Notes: generated from the sequence alone by a model not told the origin. A stretch of DNA of 64,000 nucleotides from Megalobrama amblycephala (GCF_018812025.1 NC_063050.1:5402547-5466546); one strand, 5' to 3'. Shown: positions 36,901 through 47,390, counted from the stretch's first letter. A program made the numbers and translations.

Positions 36901-37168
36901 ACAAAACACGAGCACAAAGACAGGTGATCAGACCCGAGACCTGACACATTCGTACCGTCCATCCTCCTTTATCTTCATCTTTCCCATCTGAGATCATGTC
37001 ACAGTAAACCCAGACAGGAAAGCCACCTGTTGGATAGATGGAGTAAATCCCACTGACTGTTTGTCCTGCTTTATAAAGGTCAGAACAGTCGACCGGCTTG
37101 AATCCATCAGGAACCGACACAACAAACCCCGTGAAAACAGAGAGCAGAGCCGCGACAAACACCGTCAT
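30930..37168 (-). CDS. mfap4: MFAP4-like FReD protein, gene D (split by transposons)
   Basis: Coding exons 36956-37168, 31525-31621, 31273-31440 and 30930-31186 are all open. They give a signal peptide ([18 protein letters not shown]), [65 protein letters not shown] and MKIRRVS. The exon 2-exon 3 intron holds a 5.25-kb gypsy element inserted just after the donor (GTACG kept). Upstream, element M separates the exon 2 ATG from its own splice acceptor and exon 0 at 43301-43437. Exon 4 and the 3' exon match gene F; the orphaned 5' flank matches B. Without the original acceptor, expression would need a new promoter or start in element M. It may be a gene in decay, but no coding lesion is visible. 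Confidence 0.7.
31698..32222 (-). repeat. 3' LTR of the gypsy element
   Basis: 525 bases, ends acctgaca at the inner side and tttcaggt (mutated from tgtcaggt) at the outer side. A purine tract, the complement of 'gtaccccccctcccagag' at 32223-32240, adjoins it as the polypurine tract. Confidence 0.9.
32272..35583 (-). pseudogene. gypsy pol: protease, RT, RNase H, integrase, chromodomain
   Basis: In order along the minus strand: aspartic protease ([13 protein letters not shown], near 35400), RT (34744-33875, with [22 protein letters not shown] and catalytic YLDD), RNase H ([29 protein letters not shown]), integrase zinc finger (HPGIRRT...CPTCAQCK) and integrase core ([33 protein letters not shown] residues visible). 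A chromodomain follows at the C-terminus ([31 protein letters not shown]). The frame is broken by at least two in-frame stops (35218-35220 and 33546-33548) and by shifts near 34780, 33880, 33300 and 32900. The 70-base overlap with gag may be a natural frameshift site. Copies of this type integrate through chromodomain-histone contacts. Confidence 0.88.
35514..36411 (-). pseudogene. gypsy gag with CCHC knuckle, frameshifted
   Basis: Starts at ATG 36411 ([17 protein letters not shown]), close behind the 5' LTR, as in sushi-like gag proteins. A coiled-coil-like stretch ([20 protein letters not shown]) follows. One frameshift near 36100-36140 separates the N-terminal third from the capsid-like part ([16 protein letters not shown]). 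The protein ends in a CCHC zinc knuckle, [14 protein letters not shown], that would bind RNA. Related gags were domesticated as RTL/SIRH genes in mammals; nothing suggests that here. Confidence 0.85.
36417..36427 (-). other. Self-complementary primer binding site of the gypsy element
   Basis: On the minus strand AACAGTCTGAC lies one base beyond the 5' LTR. Its exact complement, GTCAGACTGTT, lies in the LTR at 36747-36757, about 25 bases downstream of the TATA box (cttatag-type, at 36781-36788), where the RNA 5' end is expected. No TGG-type tRNA site is present. This fits the Tf1/sushi self-priming mechanism. Confidence 0.65.
36429..36946 (-). repeat. 5' LTR of the gypsy element
   Basis: 518 bases with matching tgtcaggt/acctgaca termini, a TATA box at about 36781-36788 (minus strand), and a 7-base deletion relative to the 3' LTR. 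Confidence 0.9.
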
Positions 37169-37537
37169 TTCACGAGTTCACACTTACAAATAAGTCAGGT
37201 AAATAAATTGGTAAACATATTTGGCGTGCTGTCCGGGGAGAGGGCTCCGAGCTTGGTAATCGGCCCGAACACAGAGTACCCCCCCCCCTTTTTAGATTAT
37301 ATGAAGTAACCCAGAGAGTGTGAGGAGACGGGGTGGTGGAGGGATTCTGGAAACTGTCGAGGATCCTTGGGTGAGTTTGACTGTGATTATATACAGGCCT
37401 GAACTCATGCCGATTGGGTAGATACGTTGATTACAGATTGTTGACAGCTGGTTGAGATGACGTAATCATTAAGATGATGTAATGATTGGGTAGCTTATTT
37501 GACTTGTTCCTCCTGAACTACGTTAATAAAACATAAT
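37169..37537 (-). mobile_element. Element M, short internally deleted copy
   Basis: 369 bases sharing the first ~210 bases (TATA box at 37387-37393) and last ~120 bases of element M, with about 60 bases of unrelated filler (37290-37350) between. It is joined head-to-tail to the long copy at 37537/37538. Its 3' end abuts the ATG of MFAP4 gene D exon 2 (37166-37168). Confidence 0.75.
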
Positions 37538-37782
37538 TTCACGAGTTCACACTTACAAATAAGTCAGGTAAATAAATTGGTAAACATATTTGGCGTGCTG
37601 TCCGGGGAGAGGGCTCCGAGCTCGGTAATCGGCCCGAACACAGAGTACCCCCCAAAAATGCAAAAGTTAACTACGGACAGCAGCCGGGAATTTAAACTGT
37701 AACCCCCCAAAAAAATATAGAAATAAGGCTGATGTTTGCAAGGAGAAAGCTGTCTGCGTGATCAGGAGGGTTCTATCTGATG

Positions 37783-39870
37783 GGAGTTCAATACTCACAG
37801 CAAACTGATGAATATAAACCTCTTCGAACTGGTAAACTAAGATAAGGTTTAAATGTTTTGGCTGGTGGCACCTGCAGCATCCGACGGGAGTTCAATACTC
37901 ACAGCAATCGGATGGGAAAAATCCCACTGGCCAGAACATCGAAAAGGAATGGTATCCAACGGGAGTTCAATACTCACTGCGATCGGACGGTTAACCCCTG
38001 CTGGCGGTGGGTGGACGTTTAGAAATTTTAGATTGGGGGCTCTTGCGGCATCCGACGGGAGTTCAATGCTCACTGCGATCGGACGGGTAAACCCCCGCTG
38101 ACGGTGAGGAGGACGTTTAGTAATTTTAGATTGGGGCCTCTTGCGGCGTCCGACGGGAGTTCAATACTCACTGCGATCGGATGGGTAAGCCCCTGCTGAC
38201 GGTGGGGAGGACGTTTAGTAATTTTAGATTGGGGGCTCTTGCGGTGTCCGACGGGAGTTCAATACTCACTGCGATCGGACGGGTAAGCCCCCGCTGACAG
38301 TGGGGAGGACGTTTAGTGGTGTTAGATTGGTGGCTCGTGCGGTGTCCGACGGGAGTTCAATACTCACTGCGATCGGACGGGTAAGCCACTGTTGGCATGG
38401 GGTGAATGTTTGGTAAGGGCTCTAGCGGCGTCCGACGGGAGTTCAATATTCGCTGCGATCGGACGAGTAAGCCCCCCGCTGGCAGAGGGGTTAATGTTTG
38501 GTAAGGGCTCTAGCGGCGTCCGATGGGAGTTCAATACTCGCAGCAATCAGACAGGTAAGTCCCCGCTGGCAGTGAGGTTGACGTTAGTTATTTTAGATTG
38601 GGAGGCTCTCATGGCGTCCGACGGGAGTTCAATACTCGCAGCAATCGGACGGGTAAGGCCCCATTGGCAGTGAGGTTAGCGTTAGTTATTTTAGATTGGG
38701 AGGCTCTCATGGCGTCCGACGGGAGTTCAATACTCGCTGCAATTGGACGGTTAACCCCTGCTGGCGGTGGGTAGACGTTTAGAAATTTTAGATTGGGGGC
38801 TCTTGCGGCATCCGACGGGAGTTCAATACTCACTGCGATCGGACGGGTAAACCCCCGCTGACGGTGAGGAGGACGTTTAGTAATTTTAGATTGGGGCCTC
38901 TTGCGGCGTCCGACGGGAGTTCAATACTCACTGCGATCGGACGGGTAAGCCCCTGCTGACGGTGGGGAGGACGTTTAGTGGTGTTAGATTGGTGGCTCGT
39001 GCGGTGTCCGACGGGAGTTCAATACTCACTGCGATCGGACGGGTAAGCCACTGTTGGCATGGGGTGAATGTTTGGTAAGGGCTCTAGCGGCGTCCGACGG
39101 GAGTTCAATACTCGCTGCGATCGGACGAGTAAGCCCCCCGCTGGCAGAGGGGTTAATGTTTGGTAAGGGCTCTAGCGGCGTCCGACGGGAGTTCAATACT
39201 CGCAGCAATCAGACGGGTAAACCCCCGCTGACGGTGAGGAGGACGTTTAGTAATTTTAGATTGGGGGCTCTTGCGGTGTCCGACGGGAGTTCAATACTCA
39301 CTGCGATCGGACGGGTAAGCCCACGCTGACAGTGGGGAGGACGTTTAGTGGTGTTAGATTGGTGGCTCGTGCGGTGTCCGACGGGAGTTCAATACTCACT
39401 GCGATCGGACGGGTAAGCCACTGTTGGCATGGGGTGAATGTTTGGTAAGGGCTCTAGCGGCGTCCGACAGGAGTTCAATACTCGCTGCGATCGGACGAGT
39501 AAGTCCCCGCTGGCAGTGAGGTTAACGTTAGTTATTTTAGATTGGGAGGCTCTCATGGCGTCCGACGGGAGTTCAATACTCGCAGCAATCGGACAGGTAA
39601 GGCCCCATTGGCAGTGAGGTTAGCGTTAGTTATTTTAGATTGGGAGGCTCTCATGGCGTCCGACGGGAGTTCAATACTCGCTGCGATTGGACGGGTAAGC
39701 CCCTGCTGGTGTGAACGCAAAATGTTTAGCTATTTTCGACTGGGAGGGCTCTCGCGCCGTCCGACGGGAGTTCAATACTCGCAGTGATCGGACCGGTAAA
39801 CCCAGCCATAGTTGAACGAGAATAGAAAATTTATACTGTTTCTGAGGTTCTTATGGGAGCTCAATACTCA
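37783..39870 (-). repeat. Minisatellite A of element M, long copy
   Basis: About 23 units of 75-105 bases with core 'gtccgacgggagttcaatac' and 'gcgatcggacgggtaag'. Several units form a larger repeat: the block starting near 37980 recurs near 38750 with the same variants. Open frames across it on both strands (e.g. SDGSSILTAIGR) arise from the repeat and are not genes. Confidence 0.85.
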
Positions 39871-39974
39871 TGGTGTCAGACTGAAGTTTGACTGATTTGA
39901 CTGGGTGGTTTGAATCATCTGTTTAGAGGGTTAGTTTGAAGACCGGGAGATTTCTTGCAACATTGGGCGAGTTT

Positions 39975-40650
39975 AGGCAGAGCTGGGCTCCTGCGGGAAC
40001 AGAGGCGACATCACTGCTGCGGCAGTGGAGAGAAAAAGCCAGAGAAACTGAGCCCCTGTGGGAGCCGAGGCGACATCACTGCTGCGGCAGTGGAGAAATT
40101 AGCCAGAAGAACTGATCTGCGGGAGCCGAGGGGACATCACTGCTGTGGCAGTGGAGAAATTAGCCAGAAGAACTGATCTGCGGGAGCCGAGGTGACATCA
40201 CTGCTGCGGCAGTGGAGAAATTAGCCAGAAGAACTGATCTGCGGGAGCCGAGGGGACATCACTGCTGCGGCAGTGGAGAAATTAGCCAGAATAACTGATC
40301 TGCAGGAGCAGAGGGGACATCACTGCTGTGGCAGTGGAGAAATTAGCCAGAAGAACTGATCTGCGGGAGCCGAGGGGACATCACTGCTGTGGCAGTGGAG
40401 AAATTAGCCAGAAGAACTGATCTGCGGGAGCCGAGGGGACATCACTGCTGCGGCAGTGGAGAAATTAGCCAGAATAACTGATCTGCGGGAGCAGAGGGGA
40501 CATCACTGCTGTGGCAGTGGAGAAATTAGCCAGAAGAACTGATCTGCGGGAGCCGAGGGGACATCACTGCTGTGGCAGTGGAGAAATTAGCCAGAAGAAC
40601 TGATCTGCGGGAGCCGAGGCGACATCGCTGCACTGGCAATGAGATCATTC
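39975..40650 (-). repeat. Minisatellite B of element M, long copy
   Basis: About ten near-identical units of about 60 bases with hairpin core 'cactgctgcggcagtg' (loop tgcg or tgtg, stem unchanged). High identity among units suggests recent homogenisation, in contrast to copy 1, which has five or six. Confidence 0.9.
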
Positions 40651-40999
40651 CCATTTTATTGGAATGATGGTATTAGTTGAGTTCGATATGGCTTGTGGGT
40701 ATGTGTGAGAAAATGAGCTGGAGCTGAAAACCTAGCTGATAAGCGTTTGTTAGGCTTCTTTAATGTGGAAACAGTTTGATGTAGTTCTTAAAAGCTTCTT
40801 ATGACCAGTGGCCAAGTGTTTGAATCTGATGATGGGAAAGGCCTTATTGAGCAGCTGTGGTTGCTGATCCTATGGGGAACGAATGACTGGAAAAGTGGTT
40901 TGCTGGGAGCTTGGAGGTTCTTAATGCTGTTTACATGATATAAATAAAGTAATGTTGAGAAGAGAAAATCAGGAAAGGCAGGCTGGAGGAATGGCTGGG

Positions 41000-41560
41000 A
41001 CCAAGGCCGCTTGCGGAGGCAGCCTCATGCTTGGGCTGGCCCCTGGAACCTAGGGAGAAACAAGGAGGATAGAAAAGAGGGAAGCTGGGGAAGAGAATAA
41101 GGCATCTGGGCACGCACCACTAGCGGAGGCAGCCTCACGCTTGGGTCAGTCCCTGGAGCCCGGGGAGGAACAAGAAGTGTAGAAAAGAGGGAAGCTGGGA
41201 GTAAAATAGGCATCTGGGCCTGCGCCCACTAGCGGAGGCAGCCTCACGCTTGGGTCAGTCCCTGGAGCCTGGGGAGGAACAAGAAGTGTAGAAAAGAGGG
41301 AAACTGGGGAGTAAAATAAGGCATCTGGGCCTGCGCCGCTAGCGGAGGCAGCCTCACGCTAAGGTCCATGGTTGAGCTGTAGACCAAAGACAAAAAGAGA
41401 GTTTGAGACTGATGACCGGGCCTGCGCTATTAGCGGAGGCATCCTCACGCTAACATCTACAGGCCACAGACAATGGGTAGGGTAAGAGACGGTGGGATGA
41501 AATGGCTGAAACAGCGGAGCTTGCTCTGCTAGCGGAGGCATCCTCACGCTAGGAGGGAAG
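41000..41560 (-). repeat. Minisatellite C of element M, long copy
   Basis: Five or six units with core 'agcggaggcagcctcacgct' and 'gtagaaaagagggaagctgg' spacers. The end units vary to 'ttagcggaggcatcctcacg', keeping the outer stem. Confidence 0.8.
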
Positions 41561-43300
41561 GCATTCGCCAAGAGGGGCGAGCATTGCTATATGTGGTGTG
41601 GCACCTGGGAAACTGTGGTGTGTGGCTAAGCGGAGGGGGGAGGAGAGTGTGGAATCTGGGGCCCAGCCCAGGCCCGCTGCTGCTGTGGCCTGACGTCTGT
41701 CTTCTAGTGCATGAATTGAAGAAGCAAGAGAGAGGAGATGCAAGATGAAAAAGCGGCCTGCAGGATTATGCACATCATGAAGATAGCTGAGCAAAGATAG
41801 CAGTTCCTGTTTAGAACAGTTTGGACCATCTATGAATATGGAAACAAATAAAAATATCCTATTGGTTCCTTATGTGGTGAGGCCTAGAAATGAACTGTAT
41901 TTAAGTTAAAGCCCATAAATTCAGTTTGAGTTCAGTGAAACTGTGCAAGGCTGAGAAATCGATTATTTATTTATTTATTTATTTATTTTTTATTTTTTTA
42001 TTATTAATAAGCCTAAAATGCTTTATAACCTGCATATTCACCTCTGGCACGATTGTTACCATACTGTCGTTTACAGTTTGTACTGTCATTGATTGATGTT
42101 GAATGATCAAACAGCAAGTATGCTACAGACTGATTTAGATGATCGTTTGGTCTTTTAACGGTTGCTGAGTAACATGCACCTTCATTTAGTAAAGATTCAA
42201 TTGTGTTCAACAAGCGCTAAATTTACCATGAATATGCTGCTTGCATGATTTTATTTAATTAAATTTATTTATAAATGTATTTATTTATTCATTATTTTTA
42301 GTTCTATTTTCCCATACTTATCCAGACCTGGTACTCAAATTACTCAAATCAAATTCCATGCTTTATCAAACTGCGTAGGAACATACAACATAAGTTTATT
42401 CACTGGTTATTCGTCTATGGTTCGTTACGTTACTTACAGATTTCTGCTAGTTCTAAATATAGATGAACATACAGATGAATAGGAACGGTAAAATTCTGCG
42501 TGCGAACTGAACGTGTTTGCGTGTTTAACCACAAGGAAGCGGCACAGTAATTTAGAACGTCACAGAAACAATTCCCCCGATCAACATTGATCCAGATGGA
42601 ATGACTGTGAAAATTCAGTTAAGACGAGGAGGATTTTAAACTGTGCTTCTTGCGGGGTTGAGCCGATGGGGTGGAGAGTGTGAGCTGGCTGGGAACTGGA
42701 TATGCGCTGCGGCGCGGCTCCGGGCTTACTGAAGGCCTACTGCGGCAGCCTGGCGCTGGAAGAAGGCCCGTTCCTTCGCGGGAAGAGGCGGCATTGCCCG
42801 AGACTCGAGCTTGGTACTCGGCTGCCTTATTGTCCATTTCTCTATGACAGTAATGATTGAATGGGCCGGAGTAGGGAAATACACAGAAGGATATCACGGA
42901 TGATTCAGACGTGGTGACAGGCCTCGGCATTTTGGCATGCAGGGACCCGTTTGTTTGGGCTTACGCCCCCCCCGAAATAATGCCGTTGGATTGGAGAAAA
43001 AATGTTCCGAAGGCCAGAGGATTGTGGCAAAGATTCCTCGAGGATGAAAGATGATTCTTCATTGGACGCGACTTCGGACATGTTGGGAACTTAGGGCGGG
43101 ACCAACTACTGGAAACTGTCGAGGATCCTTGGGTGAGTTTTGACTGTGATTATATACAGGCCTGAACTCATACCGATTGGGTAGATACGTTGATTACAGA
43201 TTGTTGACAGCTGGTTGAGATGACGTAATCATTAAGATGATGTAATGACTGGGTAGCTTATTTGACTTGTTCCTCCTGAACTACGTTAATAAAACATAAT

Positions 43301-43520
43301 CTAGAGAGAGACACAACTGATCAAGATCCTCGTTTATAATGATCAAATCACACTGAAATTAAACCAATGTGAAAAAATAATAAATACATTCATTATCTAT
43401 GAGGTAAATGCTGAAGAATAAAAGAGTAACTCACCATTTCTGTTCAGATCACTGGATCTTGTGTTCAATCGCTGAGTCCTTAATTTAGAGCGTTTACAGT
43501 TTTCTCAACCCAATCTTTAT
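43301..43520 (-). pseudogene. Orphaned 5' exon and intron of gene D
   Basis: Matches the 5' flank of gene B (20858-21060) almost base for base, including the 'ctctctag' acceptor (43301-) and exon 0 ending in ATG (43435-43437) at a GTGAGT donor. It lacks the Met-Ala exon, as B does. Now separated from exon 2 of D by element M. This marks the start of duplication unit 2. Confidence 0.75.
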
Positions 43521-44080
43521 CAGTATGAAACCACCTTTTAAAATCATCTGAATCATTATTTTATTGTGCAATAATGTTGAAATGTCTACCGTTGATGCAA
43601 GCGTTCAGAAAATTATCAGCTGGTCCATTTGTCCATTTGCTGGTCCATCTGTTTTGCAATGTTCTTCAAATTATATGTACAAAAAATAAGCCTGATGTTT
43701 TAATGTTTTGTTGATCGCCAACTAAAATTTAACTGTGGGAGAAAGGGGTGCAGGAGAAGACTGTTGATGTTTTCCTCACGGATAATTTTTCCGGGAATTT
43801 TTGCATCAAAAAATCATGTACATTATATGAACGCAACATGGACCAAAGACAAAACGAACCAAAAACAGGAAGATGACCCTTACGAAAAGGAAGTTCTTTC
43901 AAGTGTGATTTTTGTATACTTCTTTTAAACTAAAAATAAGAAAGCATACTTTCAGTTTACTTTTTATATACTTCTGAGAAATATACTTAAAAGTGAACTT
44001 AAGTGTACTTGACTTATACAGACAGAAAAGTCTATCCCCCGTTTTCACAGACAGGGCTTAAGATAGTCGAAGATTAAAAT

Positions 44081-45330
44081 CAGTGGCGGAGCCAGGGGGT
44101 GGCCAGGGCTGGCCGTGGCCACCCTTGGCCTAAGCTTGGCCACCCCTTTGGCCACCCCGCTCACAACTGCTGTTTCTGTCTATTGTTTGTTGACAAGAAT
44201 TGCATTTATTTAAACGCAGAACCATTTCTTTAAGACCACAAAAACGGGAGACTTTTCAGACGCACACTCCAACTTTGCCTCAGCGCCAAGCGCAAGTCAA
44301 ACGCGCGCGGAAATAATACAAATGCTGAATGAGCTTCAGCAGAACATCAAACATTATATATAGCTTACGTAAATATTTTTCATCTGGTGGGTTGCAAGAT
44401 TGCGCACTTTTCAATCACGCGCAAATGCGACGCACTGTATATTACTCAATGAAGCGCACAAGTGGAGCATGCAACGTCGTAGTTCTGTGGTCCATTATGT
44501 CATGAAAAAACCAAAACTGCGATTAAAGTTGCATTAAAACTGTGCATGCATGTATGCAGGTCTATTTGAGATAGATATATATGCGACTAAAATATTCTGC
44601 TATATGTGAAATCACAATATAAGGCACAAACAGATTTTTTTAATGCGTAAATAAATGTGAGAACTGTGCATTTGTACTAAAAGATGCTGATTTTGCGTTA
44701 ATTTACAAAGTAAAAACGAACATAAATGCATAATTACTTTTCCATGTCATTTATGTGCTGACTTCTGACATCATCAAATCAGAAATCAAAAGAGAATTTT
44801 TTTTTCTTTGTACTGAATTTAATTTAGGTACGACAGAACTGTTGCAATCATTTATTTTGACAATATAGAACGTTTTTGGTTAGTTTTTGAAATAGACAAA
44901 CTCAGAATTGTTGAACTTAATTGATTATACATAAAATTCAGTGAAGGTTGAATAATCTTTGAACTACAGTATGTCTCATACATAAAGAGATGCAACAATG
45001 AAGAACAAGCTATTGGGGTTTTGAGAACCAGAACTGACTGAACAATTCAGCTATAGAGTGAGCCCCTTTATTATGCCTGCAAGTGAGGAATGATAAAAAA
45101 AAGAAAAAAAAAAAAATCACTCAAATTCACTCAGAATACCATGATCTAATTCACTATCTCAATAACAATTAAGTACAAATTAACTGTATCCAGTTGTGTT
45201 GTAGGTAAAGTCCAGTACATTATAGTCAGACTCATTTTTATGTTGAAATAATGAATATTTCTGTGCCACCCCGGACTGGTTGCTGGCCCCTGTGTGGCCA
45301 CCCCTGTGAAAAATCCTGGCTCCGCCACTG
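44081..45330. mobile_element. Non-autonomous hAT element, 16-bp TIRs
   Basis: 1,250 bases with perfect inverted ends CAGTGGCGGAGCCAGG and CCTGGCTCCGCCACTG. It is flanked by the 8-bp duplication attaaaat (44073-44080 and 45331-45338); unit 1 shows the empty site near 25843. Subterminal 'tggccacccctg'-type repeats are present. No transposase ORF. Confidence 0.92.
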
Positions 45331-45693
45331 ATTAAAATGCATGTTTGAGCTGTTGTAACTGAAAGAAACTTGCACTGACATAACTTAAAATAAGTCAGTG
45401 TCATTGTTTTGTCTCAAGACACACACCAGTAATGTTATTTTCTGAACATTTAGAAAAAACTTCTTAAATGCCCTAATTGAACTAAGGCCTAATGCTGTCT
45501 TAAGCTAAACCCTGTCTGTGACACCGGGCCAATTTGGCCTATACTTGGACTCAGTCTTTTGATTGAGATATACTTAAAAGTATATTTATAAAAGAATACT
45601 ATAAAAGTACATTGAAATATTGATTCACAAAGAAAACAGATATATTCCTAATTCTGAGTATCTGAATTTTTGTGTATCCACAGGTAGTGTACA

Positions 45694-46667
45694 CAGGGCC
45701 CTTTGGTTGCCCTAGGCGAGATTGAGTTTTGCGAATGTTTGTACCTTAAGAGAATGTTCGAGGATATTTACCAAAATAAATAATAAACTTAAGGAAGAAG
45801 GACGATATACTATAGAGCATATAGAGTATAATAGACCAGTAGTGTTTGAGATTAATTAATGAGGAATGTCAATGTTTACTTGGAAACAAGTCACTGAAGT
45901 TTTAAATTGTGGTTGAATAAACGGTATTCAAGGGTCTTACTTGCTTCAGGCTGAGTATCCCTGGTCTCAGTGGTCTGTGGGGCCAGGAATGTTAGATGTG
46001 GCCCCTTCACCTGCAACAGCCAGATCAGTGGTGTTAAATTAAATTAGTGAAAATTACTAAAACTGTGGTTGAAATTAGATTCATAGGGATGGGATGTTCC
46101 ATGTGATTCCATGTGTTTTCATTATCTTCTAGTACATATTGTCAGATGGTTGTAAGCTTGAATTAGTTATTCAAAGGACTAACTTCCTTCAGGCTGCGTG
46201 TCCCTGGTCTCAGTCGTCTGTCTTTCACTGGTGCCCTGAGTGCTTGATGTGGTCCTGGGTGTCCCTTCACCTTCACCTGTATACAAGCATATTGTATAGC
46301 CAGACAAGCAGTGAGTGAAATGATGAATGTGGTTGAACTTCTTTAAGAAAACAAGCTATTGTATTTTAATACATGCTAACCTTTTTCTGTTGTACTTTAA
46401 AGTATGGATGTGGCTTGAATAAATACTATTAAATAGACTCACTTGATAAGATTTACCTCTATACTGGGTTTTCCTTTTATCTTCTTCCTTTCTCCATTTT
46501 CGTCCCTGTGCACCGGAGGGTTTATTAGACAGCTTCATTTTCTTCGTCAACTGCGCACTTGCCTAACGTAATGTAACATAACGGCGACCCTAGAGGGCGC
46601 CCGCGCCCCCAACATATTTGTCGCCCTAGGCAACCGCCTAGTTCGCCAATAGCAATCGCCGGCCCTG
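45694..46667 (-). mobile_element. hAT element with transposase N-terminal remnant
   Basis: 974 bases, ends CAGGGCC...GGCCCTG, flanked by the 8-bp duplication agtgtaca (45686-45693 and 46668-46675). The empty site is in unit 1 near 26200. On the minus strand from 46550 it encodes MTKKMKLSNKPSGAQGRKWR followed by KEEDKRKTQ and a possible GT donor. The SGAQ-RK-KE pattern is typical of the start of ZMYM/DUF-type hAT transposases. The rest of the transposase is missing. Confidence 0.85.
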
Positions 46668-46711
46668 AGTGTACATATTTACTTCAAATCTAATTCACTC
46701 TTTCCTCACCG

Positions 46712-46963
46712 TTGACTGAATTTTCAGGCTATATGGTAGGGGGCGCTGTTACTGAAAGAGTGCAGAATCTCTGGATCAAAATACATGAGAAGAAGAAGCT
46801 GAAACAAGCGATAGAAGATTACTCACGCAAATGTAAAATAAAACAATCATCACACATTAAACAACTAACAAACATTAAACTAACGTTACTGAATGAGGAC
46901 TATGAAGCTTTGGGGGTGTTGATGGACTCGATCTACTCCACCTGTGTTTGGTCTAAGTTCTGA
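46712..46963 (+). CDS. Hypothetical 83-aa ORF, unit 2 copy
   Basis: Copy of the frame at 26249. The two are identical except for five nucleotide changes confined to a stretch of about 28 bases (46844-46872), of which four change the protein. No domain recognised; coding status uncertain. Confidence 0.25.
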   Translation: MTEFSGYMVGGAVTERVQNLWIKIHEKKKLKQAIEDYSRKCKIKQSSHIKQLTNIKLTLLNEDYEALGVLMDSIYSTCVWSKF

Positions 46964-47390
46964 ATCCAATCCGGACATAGTCTTTGACAAAAATGCAATT
47001 TTCTCAGCTTTTTTTAATGAAACTTACCCATATTTAAGTGTTTATAAAAAAGGATTCATGAAGCTAGAATGAAATGTTTTAAAATGGAAAGAGTATTACA
47101 AGTATAAAAAAAAAATACCTAAATAGGAACATAGCAGTATACTTAAAGTGCAAAAATAATATATGAAAAGTAAACTATTAGTGTGATGTTATGTTCACTT
47201 AAAGAAAACTTACAAGTATACTTGCACTAAACTAGTAGTTTACTGAGAGTATATTTCAAAGTGTACTTTCATATGCTAAAAATGTACTACTATTATTAAA
47301 ATAGTAAACTACTAGTATACGTATAAGTTCACTTGTAGTACAGATGCAGTACAAATGAGAGCTGTGAACTAGTTGTGTACTTACAGTTTA

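Larger units (their letters stand above)
31698..36946 (-). mobile_element. Ty3/gypsy chromovirus (sushi-ichi-like LTR retrotransposon)
   Basis: A complete 5.25-kb element with two LTRs, gag, protease, RT, RNase H, integrase and a C-terminal chromodomain, all reading on the minus strand. It is flanked by the 5-bp duplication cattc (31693-31697 and 36947-36951), and the empty site is seen in genes C, E and F. LTRs differ by about 13 substitutions and a 7-base indel over 518 positions (counted by eye, about 2.5%), so it is not very recent. Frame breaks show that it is not autonomous now. A chromodomain and a self-priming signal place it with the sushi/Tf1 group of metaviruses. Confidence 0.92.
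37538..43300 (-). mobile_element. Element M, long copy
   Basis: 5.76 kb, same layout as 1928-6462 in reverse: promoter and ORF at the right (TATA at 43150-43156, ATG at 43079-43081, frameshifted), AT-rich middle, then minisatellites C, B and A, and the GC-rich terminal part at the left. Right junction 'acataat|ctagagag' joins the splice acceptor of gene D. A 2-bp AT duplication is possible but not provable, and copy 1 lacks a clear one. No mobility protein is encoded. Confidence 0.75.

Noticed and set aside
30930..37168. Gene D as a plain pseudogene
   Set aside because: No stop or frameshift in any coding exon and donor bases are kept; loss of function is possible but not shown, so it is listed as coding with low certainty.
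37849..39787. Open frames on both strands across minisatellite A
   Set aside because: They exist because the unit lacks stops; unit length is not a multiple of three and both strands are open in the same places.
37783..40650. Regularly spaced repeats that superficially resemble a CRISPR array
   Set aside because: Units are of variable length, spacers are themselves similar to one another, there are no cas genes, and the DNA is eukaryotic. These are minisatellites.
1928..43300. Element M as a Helitron or an LTR retrotransposon
   Set aside because: Ends do not fit TC...CTRR with a 3' hairpin, and the short copy is an internally deleted form rather than a direct terminal repeat of the long copy. 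Class left open.
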